From DASSTY01 sp035760645 (GTDB lineage: Bacteria; Gemmatimonadota; Gemmatimonadetes; Gemmatimonadales; GWC2-71-9), in the NCBI GenBank assembly GCA_035760645.1, contig DASTSO010000119.1, forward strand, positions 1 through 64,000: a stretch of 64,000 bases of DNA, given 5' to 3'. Positions 63,646 through 64,000 of this stretch are shown here, one piece after another. Position numbers and translations under genes: made by a program. Position 1 is the first letter of the stretch. The number at the start of each line of letters is the position of its first letter. The notes under the pieces were generated by a model that worked only from the letters and a program-made list of their open reading frames with translations, was not told the origin of the DNA and searched no databases.

Positions 63646-64000
63646 CTGCGGTTCTACCTCGGCATGCAGCTCGGGCTCGCGATCGCGGCCGGGCTGAGCG
63701 TCGCCGGACTCGCCGCGGCGCTCCGCGCCGTTCCGCTGGCCGCAACGGCGCTCACGCTGATCGGGGCCGCGTACCTGGCCTGGCTCGCGTGGAGCATCGC
63801 CACCGCCCCCGTCGGCTCGCCCACGGCATCCGGAGCGGTGGCGTCGGCCTGGGGCGGTTTCCTTCTCGGGGCCGCGAACCCGAAGGTGTATCTCGCGCTC
63901 GTGTCGCTCTTCGCCTCGTTCCGTCTGGTCGCGGCGGGTGGCGCGACGGCCGAGTACCACGATGCGCTCCTCAAGTGGGCGCTCTGCATCGGGGTCACGG

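Larger units (their letters stand above)
62628..64000 (+). pseudogene. LysE-family exporter interrupted by an IS element, 3' end outside window
   Basis: The first 50 codons (LIYITAVIVLLGSPGPGIAA) end at GLAGAL; after the IS the frame resumes at 63649 with RFYLGMQLGLAIAAGLSVAG and later GGFLLGAANPKVYLALVSLF, the classic LysE/RhtB pattern. Removing the IS and one copy of the CTG repeat restores a continuous frame, so the insertion is recent. The gene runs off the window edge. Confidence 0.82.

Overview
The window is high-GC bacterial chromosome, most likely from a Gemmatimonadota-type or similar soil bacterium. The basis is the GC-rich codon use, the Ser/Thr kinase with a C-terminal TPR and FlgO-like half, and the type of small secreted proteins present. 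This is an inference from protein style, since no rRNA or marker gene is in the window.

Left chromosomal flank (1-4382): a kinase-TPR regulator, convergent rmuC, a small secreted protein and tRNA-Cys(GCA). Right flank (60084-64000): a hairpin that looks like the original tRNA terminator, an alpha/beta hydrolase, an OsmC protein, a DUF1272 protein, and a LysE-family gene split by an IS5-type element that appears to use a -1 frameshift.

Between them lies a genomic island of about 55.6 kb inserted in tRNA-Cys. The 3' part of the tRNA (47 bp, 4383-4429) is repeated exactly at 60037-60083, giving attL and attR. Next to attL are two paralogous tyrosine integrases with a translationally coupled helix-turn-helix protein between them. 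At the attR end is a 1193-residue SIR2-domain protein resembling defence-associated sirtuins.

Island cargo from left to right: a methyltransferase and a beta-helix (pectate-lyase-like) protein; an amber-interrupted small membrane gene; an HNH endonuclease; small exported proteins; a pair made of an LPO_1073-like protein and an ADP-ribosyltransferase-like protein; a NYN-domain protein; an HTH-nucleotidyltransferase; a PD-(D/E)XK nuclease, sigma-like factor and small-protein operon facing a large serine recombinase; a decayed DUF3883 gene; HEYGH zincin/lipoprotein module A; pseudogenes; a 1728-residue RHS protein with a putative immunity gene; IS remnants; an eleven-gene type II secretion operon (gspE-G-F-H-I-J-K-L-M-C-D) ending in an AAA+ regulator; zincin/lipoprotein module B; several small genes; and a lipoprotein gene with TAG at codon 2.

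The most coherent story in the island is secretory. Two diverged copies of a lipid-anchored zincin plus a partner lipoprotein flank an RHS toxin and a complete T2SS operon. A shared near-palindrome (CTAGGG-N3-CCCTAG-like) occurs upstream of gspE, both zincin modules and another secreted protein, suggesting a common regulator. The island ends carry integration and defence genes. Long gene-free stretches (for example 9069-9658, 37416-37867, 48777-49552, 59379-60036) and several nonsense- or frameshift-damaged genes show an old, mosaic island.
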